NCBI GenBank assembly: GCA_964626625.1
Contig: CAZVFV010000035.1
Location: 1 to 8,177 of the forward strand
DNA from: CAYZPE01 sp964626625
GTDB taxonomy: Bacteria; Patescibacteriota; Minisyncoccia; Phycocordibacterales; CAYZPE01
Direction: 5' to 3'
Length of the DNA: 8,177 bases
In this document: positions 5,427 through 8,177 of the stretch, piece by piece
Numbering within the stretch: position 1 is the first letter of the stretch
How the letters are laid out: each line of letters opens with the position of its first letter
Program-made: the position numbers and the translations under genes
Notes under the pieces: generated by a model
Told to the model about the DNA's origin: nothing
Database searches by the model: none
The model's input: the letters and a program-made list of their open reading frames with translations, nothing else

Positions 5427-8126
5427 ATGCCACCATTTAATCACTTCACTACAAAAGCAAAAGAAGCAATACGTAAGGCTCACGAGCTTGCTATTGAACG
5501 TGGTCAAAACCATGTTAATCCAACTCATCTTTTAACTGCTCTTATTTTACAAGAGGAGAGTATGGTCACTTCTATTCTAGATAGATTAGAGATTGATACT
5601 ATTTTACTTACAGATTCTTTGCTCGAGTCTATCGAATCTCCTGATGAGCAAGGAGGGACAATGTCACCTTCGTATCAAATATATTTAACTCCTGAACTTG
5701 CTCAAGTTCTTGAAGGTTCAACAAAAATTGCTGCAAGTTTGGGTGATCAGTTTGTTTCAACAGAACATCTTTTCCTTTCAGTTATAGAAGTTGCTGGCTC
5801 AGCACGTGATGTGCTTGCTCGTTTTCGAATAGAAAAAGGTAATGTGCTAAAAATTGTTGAGGAATTAAAAAACAGCAAGGTAACTGATGTTCATCAACCA
5901 AAGAAATTTAAATCAATCGCTAAATATACACGCAATCTTACAAAGCTCGCTCTCGAAAATAAATTAGATCCTGTTATTGGTCGTGATATTGAAATTGCAC
6001 GTATTGTGCAAATACTTTCTCGACGCACAAAAAATAATCCAATTTTAATTGGTGAAGCAGGTGTTGGTAAGACCGCTATCGTAGAAGGTCTAGCACTTCG
6101 TATTGCATCTGGTGATGTTCCAGAATCTCTCAAAGAAAAAGAGCTTGTTTCTCTTGATCTAGGAATGCTTGTTGCGGGTACGAAATATCGAGGAGAATTT
6201 GAAGAGCGTTTAAAGAATATTTTAAAAGAAATTGAACGGTCAGAAGGAAAGATTATTTTATTTATTGATGAAATTCATACAATCGTTGGAGCGGGATCTG
6301 CTGAAGGATCTCTTGATGCTTCAAACATGCTTAAGCCACCTCTTTCACGAGGAGATCTTCGAGCAATTGGTGCAACAACTATTAAGGAGTATCAAAAACA
6401 TATTGAAAAAGATCCAGCATTAACTCGTCGCTTCCAGCCTGTTCATGTAAATGAGCCTTCTATTGAGGATGCAGTTACTATTTTGCGTGGTTTAAAAGAG
6501 AAATATGAGCTGTATCATGGTGTGCGAATTACCGACGATGCAATTGTGGCAGCAGTAAGTCTTTCAAGTCGTTACATTGCAGATAGATTTCTGCCAGATA
6601 AAGCAGTTGACCTTATAGATGAAGCAGCATCACAACTTAAAATATCTCTTGAAAACATGCCTCCTGTTCTTGCTGAAGCTAATGCAAAGATCATGAAGGT
6701 TGAGATTGAGCGAGAAGCCTTAAAGAAAGAGCTTGAATCTAACTCAAAAAATATAAAAGCGAAAACTCGCATTAAAGAGATTGAAAAAGAGGTCGCTGAC
6801 CTTAAAGAAAAAACCTCAGAAATTGAACTTAAGTGGAAAAATGAAAAGGAGGTTGTGACTCAAATTAAGCAAATAAAGAAAGATCTTGAAGGGCTTCGTT
6901 TGGATGCAGAGGGCGCCGAAGCAAAAGCAGACTTGTCACGAGCTGCTGAAATTCGTTATGGCAAAATACCATCTCTTGAAAAAGATCTTGATACAAAAAC
7001 AAAACGTTTGAAGCGTCTCCAGTCTTCACGAAGAATTATGAAAGAAGAAATTGTTGAACAGGATATTGCGGATGTGGTTTCTCGTTGGACAAGTATTCCT
7101 GTTTCTAAGATGCTTGAAGAAGAAGCAGAAAAACTTTCTCGAATGGAAGAGCAGTTACAGAAACGAGTTGTGGGGCAAGCTGAAGCTGTGAAGAAAATAT
7201 CAGATACGGTTAAACGTGCCCGGGCGGGTATAGCAGATCCAAATCGACCAATCGGTTCGTTTCTTTTCTTGGGTCCAACGGGTGTTGGAAAAACAGAGCT
7301 CACAAAAGCTCTGACTGAGTTTATGTTTGATAATGACAGAGCTCTCATTCGAGTTGATATGTCTGAGTTTATGGAGAAGCATTCTGTTTCCAAGCTTATT
7401 GGTGCACCTCCAGGATATATTGGTCACGAAGAAGGGGGAGGTCTTACTGAGATGGTACGCCACAGACCTTATTCAGTTGTGTTATTTGATGAAATAGAAA
7501 AAGCTCATCCAGAAGTATTTAATATTTTACTTCAGGTTCTTGATAATGGTCGTTTAACTGATTCAAAAGGCAGAACTGTAAATTTCAAGAATACTATTAT
7601 TATTTTGACTTCAAATATTGGTGCTCAATATATAGACAAGATGGAGAAGCTTGGTTTCACTGGTTCTGATAGAAAAGAACAAGAAGCATATGGTGATGCA
7701 AAAAATAAGGTACTCATTGCTCTCAAAGATCATTTCCGTCCAGAATTCTTGAATCGTCTCGATGATATTATTGTATTTGATGTGCTTGCTCGTGAGGCAA
7801 TTAAAGATATTGTAAAGATTCAGGTTGGTATTGTTGAAGAGAGATTGGCTTCAAAAGAAATTAAGTTAACATTCTCTCCTGCAGTATTTGATTTCCTTGC
7901 GACCGAAGGTTATAACCCGCAGTACGGTGCTCGACCTCTCAAGCGTTTAATTCAAAATAAAATCATGAATCAAGTGGCATCCCTCATGATCTCAAAGGGA
8001 GTGATGCGCGGTGGTTCAATAACAGTTGATATGAAAGATAAAGAATTCGTCTTTGATGTAAAGAAAGGCAGAAAGGGAAGTTTGATGAGAGAGTCAATTG
8101 TCCCAAGAGATTCGGTTGCTAAATAA
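5427..8126 (+). CDS. clpB: ClpB-type AAA+ disaggregase with a ClpC-like LGF loop
   Basis: ClpB is a hexameric ATPase that threads aggregated proteins through its pore, with DnaK. The 899-residue product has an N-terminal double Clp_N repeat (about 1-150) and NBD1 with Walker A GEAGVGKT (209-216), pore Tyr254, Walker B D281-E282 and arginine finger R334/R335. A full-length coiled-coil middle domain follows (about 405-545), including the AAEIRYGKIPSLEK segment. NBD2 has Walker A GPTGVGKT (616-623), pore Tyr664 (GYIGHEEGG), Walker B D688-E689 and sensor-2 R836 (GARPLKR). Against E. coli ClpB (857) it is longer, through a loop before FRPEFLNR that holds LGF (742-744) and a C-terminal tail of about 20 residues. 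LGF at this place is the ClpP-docking tripeptide in ClpC proteins. The M domain argues for ClpB, the loop for a protease partner. No Shine-Dalgarno sequence precedes the ATG. Confidence 0.93.
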   Translation: MPPFNHFTTKAKEAIRKAHELAIERGQNHVNPTHLLTALILQEESMVTSILDRLEIDTILLTDSLLESIESPDEQGGTMSPSYQIYLTPELAQVLEGSTKIAASLGDQFVSTEHLFLSVIEVAGSARDVLARFRIEKGNVLKIVEELKNSKVTDVHQPKKFKSIAKYTRNLTKLALENKLDPVIGRDIEIARIVQILSRRTKNNPILIGEAGVGKTAIVEGLALRIASGDVPESLKEKELVSLDLGMLVAGTKYRGEFEERLKNILKEIERSEGKIILFIDEIHTIVGAGSAEGSLDASNMLKPPLSRGDLRAIGATTIKEYQKHIEKDPALTRRFQPVHVNEPSIEDAVTILRGLKEKYELYHGVRITDDAIVAAVSLSSRYIADRFLPDKAVDLIDEAASQLKISLENMPPVLAEANAKIMKVEIEREALKKELESNSKNIKAKTRIKEIEKEVADLKEKTSEIELKWKNEKEVVTQIKQIKKDLEGLRLDAEGAEAKADLSRAAEIRYGKIPSLEKDLDTKTKRLKRLQSSRRIMKEEIVEQDIADVVSRWTSIPVSKMLEEEAEKLSRMEEQLQKRVVGQAEAVKKISDTVKRARAGIADPNRPIGSFLFLGPTGVGKTELTKALTEFMFDNDRALIRVDMSEFMEKHSVSKLIGAPPGYIGHEEGGGLTEMVRHRPYSVVLFDEIEKAHPEVFNILLQVLDNGRLTDSKGRTVNFKNTIIILTSNIGAQYIDKMEKLGFTGSDRKEQEAYGDAKNKVLIALKDHFRPEFLNRLDDIIVFDVLAREAIKDIVKIQVGIVEERLASKEIKLTFSPAVFDFLATEGYNPQYGARPLKRLIQNKIMNQVASLMISKGVMRGGSITVDMKDKEFVFDVKKGRKGSLMRESIVPRDSVAK

Positions 8127-8156
8127 AAAAACAGGACTAAGTATGTTTTTTTATTT
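8121..8156 (+). terminator. A/T-rich hairpin over the clpB stop codon, probable terminator
   Basis: A perfect 13-bp inverted repeat pairs AAATAAAAAAACA (8121-8133) with TGTTTTTTTATTT (8144-8156) around a 10-base loop. The left arm includes the last Lys codon and the TAA stop. The downstream arm supplies a run of seven Ts, so it resembles a terminator, and its symmetry would let it act on both strands. The stem has only one G-C pair, so its strength is uncertain. Confidence 0.55.
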
Positions 8157-8177
8157 GAAACAGAAGGTTTTTAACTT

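Noticed and set aside
6956..7393. A 145-codon minus-strand frame antisense to clpB.
   Set aside because: It is a shadow of a conserved AAA+ coding region, rich in Ser and Arg as expected from the complementary frame, with no recognisable domain or start signals.
1..8177. Recoding of UGA (as in Gracilibacteria or Absconditabacteria).
   Set aside because: All genes are open without in-frame TGA and end in TAA or TAG; tryptophan and glycine use normal codons.

Overview
The window looks like part of a small, AT-rich bacterial genome of the Candidate Phyla Radiation (Patescibacteria, probably a Parcubacteria-type lineage). This is inferred from gene content and style: a short IF-2 without the usual long N-terminal region, a DUF4446 membrane protein, a membrane-anchored trypsin-like protein that has lost its catalytic residues, almost no Shine-Dalgarno sequences, and a LAGLIDADG-like remnant beside a tRNA. 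All stops seen are TAA or TAG and no frame needs UGA recoding, so the standard bacterial code fits.

Left part (1-2692, minus strand): a probable operon reads leftward from a strong sigma70-like promoter at 2664-2692. Its order is DUF4446 protein (2162-2632), infB (616-2136), rbfA (299-616, one base overlap with infB), then a short LAGLIDADG-like remnant (46-354) whose stop codon lies inside the 5' end of a tRNA-Cys(GCA) gene cut by the window edge. It is a translation-initiation and 30S-maturation module, with the DUF4446 gene where nusA often sits.

Middle (2686-4510, plus strand): a divergent promoter shares its -35 region with the leftward promoter and starts transcription at or one base before the ATG of a cysteine desulfurase (2722-3918), so that mRNA is probably leaderless. 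A small two-helix membrane protein (4098-4376) follows and ends in a good rho-independent terminator (4392-4428). A 28-bp inverted repeat pair (3922-3949 and 4452-4479, 26 of 28 matching) brackets the small gene, and its right copy overlaps the promoter of the next gene.

Right part (4452-8177, plus strand): a membrane-anchored, apparently inactive HtrA/trypsin-like protein (4511-5335), then tandem promoters and a complete ClpB-type disaggregase (5427-8126). The ClpB has the full-length coiled-coil middle domain but also a ClpC-like LGF loop at the position that docks ClpP in proteolytic Clp ATPases. An A/T-rich hairpin over its stop codon probably ends transcription.

The most interesting points are the ClpB/ClpC hybrid features, the inverted repeat around the small membrane gene, the shared -35 divergent promoter with a leaderless transcript, and the conserved-looking pseudo-protease. 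No CRISPR array, transposase, integrase or origin is visible.
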